A stretch of DNA of 64,000 nucleotides from Leuctra nigra (Eukaryota > Arthropoda > Insecta > Plecoptera > Leuctridae): contig OW203768.1 in NCBI GenBank assembly GCA_934045905.1, positions 24,085,060 to 24,149,059 of the forward strand. The letters run 5' to 3'. Below the pieces are notes generated by a model. The model was not told the origin of the DNA, ran no database searches, and saw nothing but the letters and a program-made list of their open reading frames with translations. Positions 9,617 to 21,800 of the stretch are shown here, piece after piece. A program made the translations under genes and the position numbers. Each line of letters begins with the position of its first letter. Positions within the stretch are counted from its first letter, which is position 1.

Positions 9617-11693
9617 TTTTGAGCGAGCGAAGCGAGCGACTCCATTTGGCTCTTTTAGCACGGACCTCTGTTTTTTTTTTTGTTTTTTTTTTGTTTTTGT
9701 TTTTGTATGCTAAAGGAAGCAATGGAAGTCGCACCGTTTCACCGATCGACCTGAAATTTTGCACACATGTAAAGACAACCTTCTCTGTTTGCAGACCCAA
9801 TTTTGTTTTGAAATCCATCCATTGGTTCATTGTTAAAATAAGTATCTCCTGATAGCCTAAAAAATGAAAATGGTCTTCGAGAAATGTGATCAAACTCATA
9901 TTTAGCATGGTCAGTAAGACCAACAATGTCACTTATTTTACAAATTTTCAGCCGAATCTGTCAAGAAAGTATGCACTTATTGACATTTTTAATAGCTGTC
10001 AGAAATGAAACATTGAAAATGAATGTCTTTCCAATGCAACTGAATCTGATTTGCTTTAGGTACAAGAGTGTTTTGATGGTATGTACAGTTTTTTAGTGAA
10101 AAGCAGATATTTTTATGTTTATTGAGTTGATCAAATTTGAATAATTCAATTTGGATCATAGTTTCCAACAAATCATTTCGAGTTTTTAAGGACCTTGATT
10201 GTCTTTTCGTCAATTCGTAGTTCTAATGGCCGTGCCTCCCGTGTTTCTACTTGGCTGATTTTGCATCCAGGAGGGATTAGAAACATAAGCTCACATTTCA
10301 ATAATATCATTGAGTGGCGTTTGTTCTCTTCTAGCGTTCACACGTCATTCCAAATCTCTCCTGCATTTTGCTTCTTTTCGTTGATAATTTTGGCAATTTG
10401 GTGTACTTTGTGAAGGTATTAGTAAAATTGAATCGCTTTTAAAGCATAGATATTAGGTATCTACAGTTTTTGTCCAGGGGATTGATTATTTCAAATTATT
10501 TTCTTCTTGGAAACGTTGGATTTATTCCGTTTCTGAGCTTCTGTCTAGCCTGACATTTCCTTGAAGGTTGCTATTTTTTTTTGAAAGTTTTGATTCATTC
10601 AGTTCAAAACATTACGTTGTCTTATTTTAATTGTGGAACGTTGGATTCATTCCGTTTCTAAACTAGGTAGTTACTATTTTACCTGATCCGTTTTTTGTGT
10701 GGAACTTTGATTCCTTTCGCTTATTAGTTGAAAGGTGATTACTTTATTTTCATATTTGCGAAGTTTTGTTCAAGATTCATTTCGTAACATTACGACATTG
10801 AATACATTACGTCTTTGAGCACACATTTCGTGCATTTCAAACATTGATCACACAAATATTATTGTACTTTAATTAGGTAGGTACTCTACTTCTTACTTTT
10901 TCATTACCTATCTTATCCCTATTTAAACATGCCGAAAAATGGAAAGACTTCTGCTAGAATGAAAGCCATAAAGGCGAAAAAGCGTCTGCGTGAAATTGAA
11001 GATCAAGAAACTGACGAAGCTAAATCTAAAAGGTTGAAACAAAATGTCGTTAATAATAAAGCATCAAGGAGCAAAGAGACCCCCGACCAGACTGCTGCAA
11101 GGAGATACTCAAACAATCAACGCAATACCGCTCTCGTGCAGCGGGTATTGCCGATTGACCGACCAACTAAAAACTTCGCATGGTAATTGGTAGCAACATT
11201 TAAGGTATTTTTGCCAATTTTCAGTCTAATTTGTAGTTATTTTCAAAAGTTTTTGTAATTTTAGGGACATTTTGTGTGTTGGCTGTCAAATTCACGGCGA
11301 CATCGAATCTTTAGTTCAAGGCAAGGTAGTTAGAGCAGAAAGTTTCAAACGAAATGAAACTAATAATGACCGTTTAACAGATTGATCTGATATTGTGTCC
11401 ACAGTAATATCATATCATATGAGTGGTCCCAGGTATATTGTTTGAAAGATATCCTGTGATTTTTGAAACTTAACAAGGAACCGTTCAATCAAAGGTTTAA
11501 TCGATCAACTTAAAACTTAGCAAGGTTATTGGGACCAATATTTTTGGAAATTTTGGAGATATTTATACAAGTCTGTGACGAAATTCAAGAATTATTGGCT
11601 TTTAATGACATTTTCGATAAACATAATTTCGGTCCGAGGTGTTGCGTGTATCCGTGCTCGCTCATCAACGCGTTACTCAGAGCGTTTTCCTAG
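9617..11693 (+). mobile_element. Helitron-like element A (about 2.1 kb)
   Basis: The 5' side begins with GAGCGAGCGAAGCGAGCG and a poly-T tract, followed by GACCTGAAATTTTGCACACA. The 3' end is GCTCATCAACGCGTTA, a short hairpin, TTTTC and CTAG at 11690-11693, followed by T in the flank. A 3' hairpin a few bases before CTRR followed by T is the Helitron signature. Unlike the shorter relatives it carries an extra about 1-kb segment containing a putative N-terminal fragment of a Helitron protein (10929-11186). The 5' boundary is approximate. Confidence 0.6.
10929..11186 (+). pseudogene. Possible N-terminal remnant of a Helitron protein
   Basis: An 85-codon ORF starts MPKNGKTSARMK and is strongly basic. 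It contains ASRSKETPDQTAARRY, which resembles the A(S)R..ETPEQRAARR repeat found at the N-terminus of many insect Helitron Rep/helicase proteins. The frame then runs into sequence (from about 11140) shared with the non-coding Helitron copies at 12.5 and 56.4 kb, so the rest of the protein is deleted. About 100-bp imperfect repeats with GTTGGATTCATTCCGTTTCT precede it and may be the old promoter region. If expressed it would be only a basic stub. The family call is by eye. Confidence 0.4.
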
Positions 11694-11946
11694 TTTAGAA
11701 TTTAAGCACGTATCTATCTGTCATTCTGGGATGCCAAAATTCATTTTGTATGGGGCTCAGTCTGCTCGAGTGTGGGGGGGATCTCCCCCTCTCTTCCCCC
11801 CCCCCTCTTCCTACACGCCTGAAACGCATATTTATTTCACGTGAACCACGAAAATTACTATTAACTCATTTTGATATCAAAAACAATCATGCCCTTATTA
11901 TAATAATGTTTATATGTAGGTAATAAAATTCACATCAAATTGATAA

Positions 11947-12965
11947 CTAGGAAAACGCTCAGTGTAACGCGTTGATGAGCGAGCACAGAACATGCAACAT
12001 CCCCATAGAAACGATGCACGACAGGGCAGAAGACGATTTACTCTGCAATTTTTCAATCTCCATAATACACAGGATGAATAACAGATCCATTGTGTCGTGA
12101 AGTCTTACCTACATACCTTCTCCAGAAATCTCTTGTGACATCCCATACTAAACTCGTAAAATTACAATTAATACTTGACTGATTGGGCTTACAATATGTA
12201 AAATTTAATATTAAGTTGGTCTTGATCACCATGCAAAATTTGAACTTAATGTGAACATTTTTATTGTCGACCAATCAGAAGACATTATTTAAACTTAAAC
12301 CAATTAGAGGATTTGGCCTTCGTACTGCATCCGATTTTATGCGCTAGCTCAAAAATGCTTTCATTTTACTGTACATTGTAGATAGCTTGGCTGCTCTACA
12401 GGCCTTGCCTTGGAACAGAAGCTTAAAGAAGGCAGGGATGACAATTTAGTATACATTTTTCAAGATTATGGAATAAAATGACCTTAAAATTACAAAACTT
12501 TTGAAAATGACGACAGATTATACTGAAAATTGGCAGAAGAAATACCTTAAATGTTGGTACCAATGACCACGCGAAGTTTTAGGTTGATCGTTCAATCGGT
12601 TCTAGTTTAAATGTCAAAAATCACATGAAAAATGGTTTTAAATTTGAGCCAATAGGAGAATTTGGCTGAAACTTTTTATGATTGGGTACAATGTTGGTTG
12701 CAATGTTTTTGCCAAATTTCAAATTGATTGATGCAACCAATCGAAAGATAATTTTTTTTAAATTTGAACCAATCACGGGAGCCCGTTCAAAAACGATCCC
12801 AGGGACCGCATAGAGTACGTTAGTATGTGTACAAAATTTCAGATCGATTGCTTGAGCGGTTTGACCTGGGCTGTGACCACAAAAAAAAACAAAAAAAACA
12901 AAAAAAAAAAACACACAGAGAAAGTGCCATAAGAGTACCGTGGTGACGCTCGCTACGCTCGCTCA
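11947..12965 (-). mobile_element. Helitron-like element B (about 1.0 kb)
   Basis: Read on the minus strand it begins near GAGCGAGCGTAGCGAGCG, contains a poly-T tract and the phrase ATTTTGTACACAT, and ends CATCAACGCGTTACACTGAG, then CGTTTTC and CTAG (11950-11947), followed by T. Its interior matches element D at 56.2-57.05 kb over most of its length. Examples are the GTCGACCAATCAGAAGA block and the GGTCTGTAGAGCAGC-type block. No ORF: non-autonomous. Confidence 0.7.
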
Positions 12966-14165
12966 ACTATCTGACTCATGCTCTGCAGAAGTTGCGTTTG
13001 CAATTAATTAGATATTTGCGGATGACCGTTCTCCACACAGTCTTTTGCACGTGATGTCATCTCATTGTTGGCCACCGTGACCATCGTGATGGCATGACGA
13101 CTAGCTGTGATTCTCTGCTTTTTGACGATATTTGGGAAATTGTATAGTCTCCGGAGATATCTTTAGTACGAAAACAAATTTTTACAAATATCAAAGAAAA
13201 ATTAGGTATTATTTTTGTTGACCAACAGTCTTTGCGTACTGAAAAACAAAATAAGCTATTTAGGAATAGCACACATTTCTACTGCAATGAAAGAAGGCGG
13301 TGATAATAGAACTGTCCGTAGGTTACTATAGCAACAAAATAAATAAACAGATATTTTGTTCCTTCAGAAGTTCATGTTGATAAAATAGATTACAACAGAA
13401 GAAATTAAAGATGCAGAGAAACCAAAATAAAAGTTGGCTCCAAGTTGAAAGTATAAAAATACATATTAAATTGCAAACAACAATAACATTTCATATAAAC
13501 AAATAACCTAAGACACTTTTTTAATTTACAGGCAATTGAGGAGCACAACCCACAATTTTTTAGTAATTCTTGTGGCGACAAATTTAATTACATTCAATCG
13601 AGATATACTTCTCTAAGCGGAATAACAATCCATCAACTATTAGGTAATTATTATTAAAAATGTATGATGGAATGAATGAAAAACCAGAAATAACTATTTC
13701 ATTGTCGGTTAATTTATACTTACAAACAATCAACCACCAATTCATAGCTTGCACGAACTTCATTTGTTTTATAAGCATAGCTAAAAATTTAAGTTTTCTC
13801 CCAGGACGGACATTATGTTGGCATTGACGGGTCACATTTAACTTTAAATTGAGGTAAATCGATGTGTTTATGTAATGTGAGTGATTCCTTTTCGTATTAA
13901 TGATTTCTCTGAAGTCTACAACTGCCCAGGTAGTTATGTTAAAAGTATTTAATATTGCCAAAAAGCACAGAATCACAGCTATTCTGAAGCGTGGATTCAA
14001 GATTGTGGCCAACAATGAGTCTAATTTCATTCGGAAGCATTTTTGGTGGGAAACGGTTTATAGAAATGCACTCTATAACATATTTCAAAAATTCTAAAAA
14101 ATTTGATACGGGTGGTTGGGCCAAATCACTAAATTTGGCAAAAAATCATAAGTAGGCAATGACTT
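12966..14165. other. No assignable gene
   Basis: The first 90 bp share AGAAGTTGCGT and TATTTGCGGATG with the small TIR family. The remainder is AT-rich. A 148-codon minus-strand ORF (14030-13584) is hydrophobic in its N-terminal third but has no recognisable domain, and no exon structure around it supports a gene. Confidence 0.4.
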
Positions 14166-14173
14166 ATCAAATT

Positions 14174-14471
14174 ATGAAGCGAGCGTCACAACGGAACTCT
14201 TACGGCACTTTCTCTGTGTGTTTGTTTTTATTTTTTTTATTTTTTTTGCATGCACTGCCCAGGTCAAACTGTTCAACTAATCGTACTGAAATTTTGCACT
14301 GAAATTTTTTGGATGCTGTGATTAGTTGATAAATGAAAATTGGCCTGTAGCTCACACCGTTTGATATATCAATTCAAGGCCTGTAGAGCAGCTGATACTT
14401 GCAAACGCATATCAAATCAAATGCAGTACGAAGGCTCGCTCATCAACGCGTTACACTGAGCATTTTCCTAG
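14174..14471 (+). mobile_element. Helitron-like element C (about 0.3 kb)
   Basis: A short member of the same family. It starts GAAGCGAGCGTCACAACGG, then a T-rich tract and CTGAAATTTTGCACTG. It ends CATCAACGCGTTACACTGAG, CATTTTC and CTAG (14468-14471), followed by T. The deletion leaves mostly the two ends, as in typical non-autonomous Helitrons. Confidence 0.65.
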
Positions 14472-14573
14472 TTATATTAGCCTAGTCGAGTAGCATCAAA
14501 TGAAAGCGTATGTTTAGTACAATTAAAGAAATATGTCACCTTTATAAAGTTGATACAAAGTATTTAATTTCAG

Positions 14574-14955
14574 AAAAACACCAACAAGATGCTTTTGAGG
14601 TTCTTAAGGAGATCGATATGATCGAGAAGCGTGCGAGACAGGCATGTAAGTTGGAAGTTGTAACCGTCATAACAAAGGGGAAAATTTAATACCTAAAGAT
14701 TTGGATTGATACAATAAACCAAATCATATTTATACAGGGCAATGTAACAACATGGCACAACAAAATCGTAGAAACAGGGCGACCCACCCATACCGGCGCC
14801 CTGCACCGCCCGCTGCTGGAAATGCAGGTTCCGCAAAAATTACTACATCTGATGCCAACCAAGGAGCACCCCTCCTCAACACACCCAATCCACCAGAAGA
14901 GTCCCAGATCAATACTGATAAACTAATCAATCAGATTCATTCACTCATTCTCGAT
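14574..14955 (+). pseudogene. Possible two-exon coding remnant, unknown
   Basis: An exon-like stretch at 14574-14645 lies between a CAG acceptor and a GTAAGT donor. It encodes a charged helix including FEVLKEIDMIEKRARQA. A second stretch from 14738 (acceptor TTTATACAG) continues in phase with CNNMAQQNRRNRATHPYRRP and a Pro/Ala-rich segment. Retroposon copy 2 interrupts it at 14955, and only a few codons follow beyond the insertion. I do not recognise the protein. The splice signals fit each other, but the evidence is thin. Confidence 0.3.
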
Positions 14956-15391
14956 TTAGATTAGTTTGGTTTAATGGCGCGTCAACGACGAGGTTATATT
15001 GCGCACATTATTTGTTATATTTAACTTTGTTGATCATAATTGGAGGGCAAGGGGAGGGGGTCGAACTAACGGGCCCGATCCGGGGGAGTCCAGCACTGGT
15101 GGGAAAGCCAGGCCGGAATGGGGACGGACCGGGGGGTGTGAGGATTCGGGCCGACTGAACCCGATTTCAGGGGGATCACCATCTCGAGGGGAAAGGTCGG
15201 CCCGAGGGGACCGCAAATTCACGGGAGGGCATGGTTAGGCCGACCCTGGCTGCTCTTGGTCTGGGCCTCACCACTGATCTGTCCGGCATGGGTAACCCTT
15301 ACACATGAGCATATGCTCGCCGGCGTAGCTGCAATGGATCATTGGCCAACACAAACCCCACCACCGCGATAAGGTGGCAGCCGTCGGAGGG
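14956..15391 (-). mobile_element. SINE-sized retroposon, copy 2 (436 bp)
   Basis: Flanked by a perfect 12-bp duplication CTCATTCTCGAT (14944-14955 and 15392-15403). Sequence and orientation match copy 1, with the AATCTAA-type tail on the minus strand. The remaining 15404-15655 is AT-rich with CATT/TTCA repeats and no gene. Confidence 0.85.
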
Positions 15392-15659
15392 CTCATTCTC
15401 GATCATTAATCATTTCAAGTCATTTCATTTCATGTACACTCATTCATTCATATCATATCATTCATATGTGTATTCATTATTGTTAATATGTTAATAAAAA
15501 AATATAATTAAATCAAATAATAATGTGTGTATTCTATTCATAGTTACATATTATATCTAGGTACCGAGAGAAATAAGTAAATTTAAGTTAAATAAAAATA
15601 TATGTTGGTATTTATTTATTTATTTAGTTATAAATAGAGCAGCCTCCTTACATACCTCC

Positions 15660-16905
15660 TTACATAAAAAAGGTAGTAAAAAGGTTTGTTCGAATTATCG
15701 TGGCATTAGAGTTACTGGTTTTATGGGAAGGCTTTATGGCAGAATTGTGAAGGAAAGAATAGTGGAGAGCTTTATGGATATGGAAGTACAGAGTGGATTT
15801 CTTGCCGGGAGATCGTGTTTGGACAACATTTTTTCTTTAAGGCAGTTAGAGAAGAGAATGGAGAGAAATCTTAGTACATACGACAGCGTCCCGCTTAAAA
15901 AATTGTTTGAAATTCTAAATGAAAGTATTTGCGGAAAGTATGTTAAGTGTGTATTTAATATCTACAAAAATGCAAAATGTGCGGTCAAAGTTGGGAATTA
16001 TTTTTCGAATCATTTCAGTATCACCAAAGGCTTGAAACAGTGGTGTTGCCTGTCACCAACTTTGTTTAAAATTTATTCAGAAAGCTCTGAACAACTGGAG
16101 CAGAAAATGTTCAAGAATGGGCATAGAGGTTGGAACTGACTGCTTGCATACACTGTTATATGCTGATGACCAAGTTTTAATGGCAAATGACAGTGAAGAT
16201 ATTGCATACATGGCTAGGAAACTAACAGAGGAATATTCTGATTGGGGATTGAAGATGAATCTAGGGAAAACAGAGTATTTAGCCATAGGAGAGCAGTCAG
16301 ATAACATCAAGATTGAAGGAGGTACTATAAGATTCTGCGAGCAGTATAAATATTTGGGTAGACTAATATCACAGGATGGAACATGTGACAAGGATATAAG
16401 GAATAGAGTGACACAGGGAAGAACAGCGATCCAGAAATTGAATTCCTTACTTTGGTCCACGAAAATAAAAATGAATACAAAAATGACAATCTACAAGGCC
16501 ATTGTAGAGCCAATAGCAACGTACGGGTCGGAGTGTTGGCAGCTGAATGAGAGGAATAGGGATAGATTGGCTGCTTTGGAGATGGACTACCTACGGAGAT
16601 CGTGTAGAGTCTCGAGGATTGAACATGTACGGAATGAGGAAATAAAGGAAAGATCAGGCGTTGAGACTTCAATTTTAGATGAAATAGATACGAAACAGCT
16701 GGTATGGTATGGACATGTGATGCGGATGACGGATGAAAGATGGCCACAGAAGATGTTCAACTACAGAATTCGAAATAGTCGGAAAAGAAGAAGACCAAGG
16801 AGCTGGAAGGAATAGAGGTTGCGATGCATGCAAGAGGACTGGAAGATGGACAATGGCAGGACAGAGACGAGTGGAGATTGGGATTGCGGAAAGCGGCGTC
16901 AGCTG
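15660..16905 (+). pseudogene. RTE-like LINE reverse transcriptase, degenerate
   Basis: The reverse transcriptase core is readable in pieces. NYRGIRV opens the domain, then SGFLAGRSCLDNIF. YDSVPLKK follows, but the usual segment before it is deleted by roughly 20 residues. The catalytic box YADDQVLM is intact at about 16159, followed by KYLGRLIS, YGSECW and GHVMRM, as in RTE-type and related LINEs. A frameshift lies near 16080-16110 between the two main ORFs (15723-16139 and 16117-16815). Another near 16810 leads into the C-terminal GLEDGQWQDRDEWRLGL. It lacks the endonuclease, so it is 5' truncated and inactive. A TATATATATA tail follows. Confidence 0.75.
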
Positions 16906-16945
16906 TAGGAACTTCGCTCTTTATATATATATAGTTATTTATTGA

Positions 16946-17948
16946 GCGTTCATCGTGGCATATCGGATATCGTCTACCGTTGATTGCGTTTCGTGAATAA
17001 TTCTCTCCTGAATAGCTCTCAAACTCTGTGGTTGTTAATGACGGAAATGTCCAATCACTTCTGGATGGAACACGTTTTTAGACAACCAGTACGTCATGTA
17101 TTCAATTGTTTAAGAAGGAGTTCTTGACAAAATGCAGAAAAATAGTATTGTTTTGGATAGATAATTCAATTAAAAAATTTACCTATTATTTATTATATTT
17201 TTAAATAACGTCAGTCAACCCGTATTGTCTTGTCTTATCTTCATACTTACACGAAAATTATTAGCATTCTTCAGCATCATTTTCCCGGAAAGATAATGAT
17301 TCTACCATTATTAGATGCGTCAATATGGCTAATTGATTGAATCATATCATTTTTATTAATTGTTAATTAAGTCGAAAAATATTAGAGATATTCATTTAAT
17401 AATTTTTCATATGTTGAACAATGATTTAATACGTCGTATTTGTTGAAAAACAAGCGTGAAATCGCATTGGTGGCTCTTAAAAATAAATATTACAGTTTTA
17501 ATAAATTCAAAATGAAATGTAATTTTAAGCAATTTCCCATTAGATTACGTTTTTAGATTTTATCAGAGCGTAATCAGCGAATTTTTCTGAATGAGGAACG
17601 TTAAAAACAAACCCCGTACGATTTGTTCCAAATTTGACTGTTTTTATGGTCACTTCATCAAAACTGAAAATCTAGTTTGAAAGTAAAATGTGATTTCTCC
17701 CCCCACCTCCTCTACCTCTAGCGCCATGGTAACCTTCACCTTGACAACCCATGACGTCGATACAGAGTCAAAGCCCTTAGATATAATATTTAATAAATAC
17801 ATAGACTCTTCTTGATCGTTTAGGTAGGCTCTGACTGATTGTAAAATATTTAATTGTTAGGTCTGAATGATGAAGTATATTGCTAATTATTTAATATGTG
17901 GACACTCAATTGATAAGTGCATTATATATAAATCTTCTTGCAACTCAG
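16946..17948. other. No recognisable feature
   Basis: AT-rich sequence between the RTE relic and the left end of the large TIR element. No ORF or repeat I can identify. Confidence 0.5.
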
Positions 17949-18290
17949 CCCTTACGAAAAAGTACTATTGAGTCTCAATAGTAAATTGAAAAAACTATTG
18001 GAGATGAATAGTATTTTCGAATTTACTATTGAGGTTCAATAGTATTTGTAAAAAGATTCAATTACTATTCAGACCTCCAATAGTATTTGGAAACTTGAGA
18101 TATTACTATTGGAGTTCTCAATAGTTAGTTGTAAATACTATTGGATGTGGAATATTACTGAAATTACTATTGGAGTTCTCAATAGTTATTTGTAAATACT
18201 ATTGGATGTGAAAAACTATTTAAATTACTATTGGAGCTCTTAATAGTTATTTTTAAATACTATTAGGCGTGGAATATTATTGAAATAATT
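17949..18290. repeat. Left terminus and subterminal repeats of the 13.5-kb element
   Basis: After the 23-bp terminus, ACTATTG and CAATAGT motifs occur about a dozen times. From about 18104 three tandem units of about 62 bp carry ATTACTATTGGAG and TCAATAGTTA followed by AAATACTATTGGATGTG. In CACTA elements such repeats bind the transposition proteins; that role is inferred here. Confidence 0.8.
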
Positions 18291-18807
18291 TTGCAATATT
18301 TTCTCCAAAAAACTAAATTGAACCGCACAAATACCAATTGTATCTTTACCTAACCAATTCAAGAAAAATTCTATTAATTAGGTTTAAACTAAGTTATATT
18401 AAAAAATAATTCCACAAAATTTGATAGGAACTTCTTTTGTGAAATTATGCAGACAACTTTAGGGTCATTATCAAAGTTGATTAAATTGATGCTAAACAAT
18501 AAACATATTAAAAATATATAAAATATTATAATAAAAATATTTATTTTTATTTTTTCTTCAGCAAGCGCAGTGGATAAGGTGGATGTTGGTAATCTCAATA
18601 ATATTGATTATTTTACTAATTATGTTTAATAAGGTAATCGTTTAAATTTACAAATTGTTATCTACTTGCAGAAAATAACAAGTAAAATTATTAGATTAGT
18701 AAATTGACAATATCATTATAAACTGGTATTGGTATCGGCTTTATAGTCCTGAACACAGATTTCATACAAAGAAGAGAATAATATAAGACTATAAATTAAG
18801 CAACACA

Positions 18808-21800
18808 TTAATCCCTTTCAAATGAATTTACAAGGCAGCAAACATAATCTTGAGCATCAATTGATATAATAATACACTTGCAGGCAATATCTTTAGGGAA
18901 AACTGCAATCTCTTCTTCAGTATCATGATGATTAATCTCATGAAGAAATTGACTTGACCTAAATCTACCATCAACACATACATTAGTGTTCACAATATTG
19001 ATTTTTTCCCCTAGTACAACATATTTCAATTCACCAGCAACTTCATTACATAGATCAACTAGGTAGTTCACCCGAAAAAATACTCCATTCTTCAAGCGTA
19101 CAATGTCATTCCGACGACGTTGCATTCTCGTGTAGTTGCTCGTGGATATGAGAATGCCGTTGATCAGGAATCTCTTGTAGCACTTAGCAACTCCATTTAC
19201 ATTCAAGATGATGTTGTTATCTTGCAAGAAGTTATCGATGGCAATTTGGGTATACACAGATAATAACACATTCTTAGCAGCACCAAAAATCACAAGACCA
19301 TTGGACCGCACAGCTCTCAGCGACAGAAATTTCCCTGATAAATTCTTCAGAAGTGTTTCAGCCGCTGGATTCCAATTCTGATGTCCGCCAGCGTTCACAA
19401 CACAGTTCATTTTTTTAATCCTGTTGTAATTTCTAAAGATTTGGTCTGAAATATATTGTGTGCCAGAAAAAAGATTTAGGAGGACACCGTTAAAATGTTC
19501 GTACATAAATGTTGACGATGCCCACAAGGCACCCCAGTCCGACACAAACTGTGGTACATGAAGTAAAATGTGCATGTTAAATGTCATCCATTGTGGTCCG
19601 TATAGCTCTTCTGTCTGAAGCGCAAATCTTTGGAGAGCACGAGATGCCAAATCGAAATCGTCTACGGAAATTCTCTCATTCAAAAAGATTGTAACACTCA
19701 GAACTAAAAGCATCCAGTGCTTGAGGTACCTAATGGGTAAAAGTCCATTTAAACAGGGAATTGAATAGTAAAGAAGAAATGAACGGTATTCAGATGCTTT
19801 CCAAAGTTTTTTTGCAGTTAAAAAAGATCTGGGTGGTCGCGTTACCTCAGACGGAGGTTTAATCTTCAGAAGTCGGCTCTCAAATATTTTTACCTTTTCC
19901 CTTGTGAGAGACCACGGCATGTCCGAGTTCGCACTGCTGAACCACTCGAACATAAACCAACGGCAGGTTCCATTCAGAATATTGTGAAGGTAATCTGGTG
20001 AAAAGGAAGAAATGATATTGAAAAGAGGAATAAGCATTAGTAGGGAAGGACCTTTCACTCCATGAACAGCTCTGTTGGTCTCTGTAGCTTCTGTAGCATC
20101 AGCTAGATGCTGTTCTTCGGTCCGTAGTTCACAAGCAGCACCGCGGTAGACCCGTGAGGTCCCAGCGCCTCTTTCGATAATTTGTCCAGGCTTAAGGCAA
20201 TAGGAGCAACCATATTCTCCGTTGAATTGCTTGATGTTCTGAAGCAAAGGCCGTGCAACAGAATCGACTGACGATACCAGACAATGTACTTTCACAATAG
20301 TGCCATCAGAGAGTGTAATTCCATCACGGTGCAATTCCTCCAGTTCTGTGACAAATGGGTGCAGAAATGTGTTCATATGGGGCTTACTGCCTTTCCATAA
20401 GCTAGACAAAATAATGTTGTCTTTCCTCTCCTGAAATGGCAATTCATTTATTGCTACCTGAAGAGGCCATATGCTACATTTCGACGATTTGGCAGCCGAA
20501 GCACCATCAGTATTCCATTGTATTGTGATATCGTTCAGACCTATAACATTGTTTTCTTTAAGTTTCTTGTACATTTTTCCTGATGAGACGTCACTGCAGT
20601 TAGTCTGATTTGTTAGCTTTGTTCTAATTGCAGGGTCATTGAGCATTGATTGTAGTTGGGGTCCAAGGGGCATGTGTAAGAAAAAACATCCCAGTTTGTC
20701 CAACTTGATTTTCTCTTGAGGCTCATCGAACAATCCACATCCTTCATTAGTACATTTTGATGTCAGATTGTTAAATATTAGCTCACATTGGCACAGTTCA
20801 CAATAAAATATCTTCACGATTGGTTTAGGTAAATTAAGGTCTTTTACAAAGTGGTATTTTGACTGATGAATTGTAGTTGGAGTATGTGCATTGAGGATAT
20901 ACAGTAGGTCTCTGAGTGCATAATCAGATAGATGGTAGCGTACGACAAACGATAAAATTAAAGCTTCACTCTGAGAACGTGTGATGTGCGCTCCCGGGTC
21001 TAAGAAGTCTTCATCGGCATCCTGAAAACAAAGTAAGAGTGATTAAAGAGTGAGAGATTTGTAATTAAAATCTCAAATTATTATTATCCTTTACTATTAA
21101 TGCACAGTTTTGACCTTGAGCTCGGAATTTGCATTACGATAGACCTCTATAGAAATCGTCATTTTAGCTCAATTTCAATCAAACCCGGACTTTTCCTTTA
21201 GATAATTTCGAGCCAAATAAAGTGCACACAATTTTAATCGAATCTGTTGAGTATTTCGAGAGATATTACAAGGAATGCACAATATCATGGAAAAACATAC
21301 TTTTTTCGAAACTTTGAAACTTCAGGAATCAGTGAATCCATTGGCAGTGAAAAAAATACAATTTAACTCTGAGGACCTTGACTAAATAGAACCACATGAA
21401 AAGCAACATTTAAATGTAATTAGATGTTATTTTGGGGGTTGAAAATGTTGTGTGGGGTGGGGGGAGAACTTTTCTGACATTGGACATTTTGCCCGAGTGT
21501 ACCTCCTTACGTCACATCGCATTTTGAAAATGATTTGAGTAGGTATATTGAAATCTGAAAGTACCATTTAGGAATCAAAATTGTATTGTTGTTAATTGTT
21601 GGGATTTCTGCAGAGATGCGTACATTTATATAATCAGGTTGAATCTTCTTATGTGGAGACCTGAATAAAATCGCATTAAATTCCACTACTCATACGGCAT
21701 ACCCCTTCTACACGCTCACTTTAACATAGGACTTTAGTAGCCTCTCACTTTAAGTACACCGTGTAGATGATCAAGCTTCCCTTAAATGACACCGCACTTC

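Noticed and set aside
13584..14030. Minus-strand 148-codon ORF with a hydrophobic N-terminal third
   Set aside because: No recognisable domain, no flanking exon signals, and the AT-rich surroundings make a chance ORF plausible. A receptor-like appearance is not enough.
14999..15238. GC-rich ORFs on both strands within the retroposon copies (also 3690, 39139, 48048, 58134)
   Set aside because: They arise from the same GC-rich non-coding body, vary in length and frame between copies and lack conserved starts.
17949..18290. Possible CRISPR-like array from regularly spaced ACTATTG motifs
   Set aside because: Spacing is irregular, motifs occur in both orientations, and they sit symmetrically at both ends of an element with a transposase. 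Subterminal repeats explain them.
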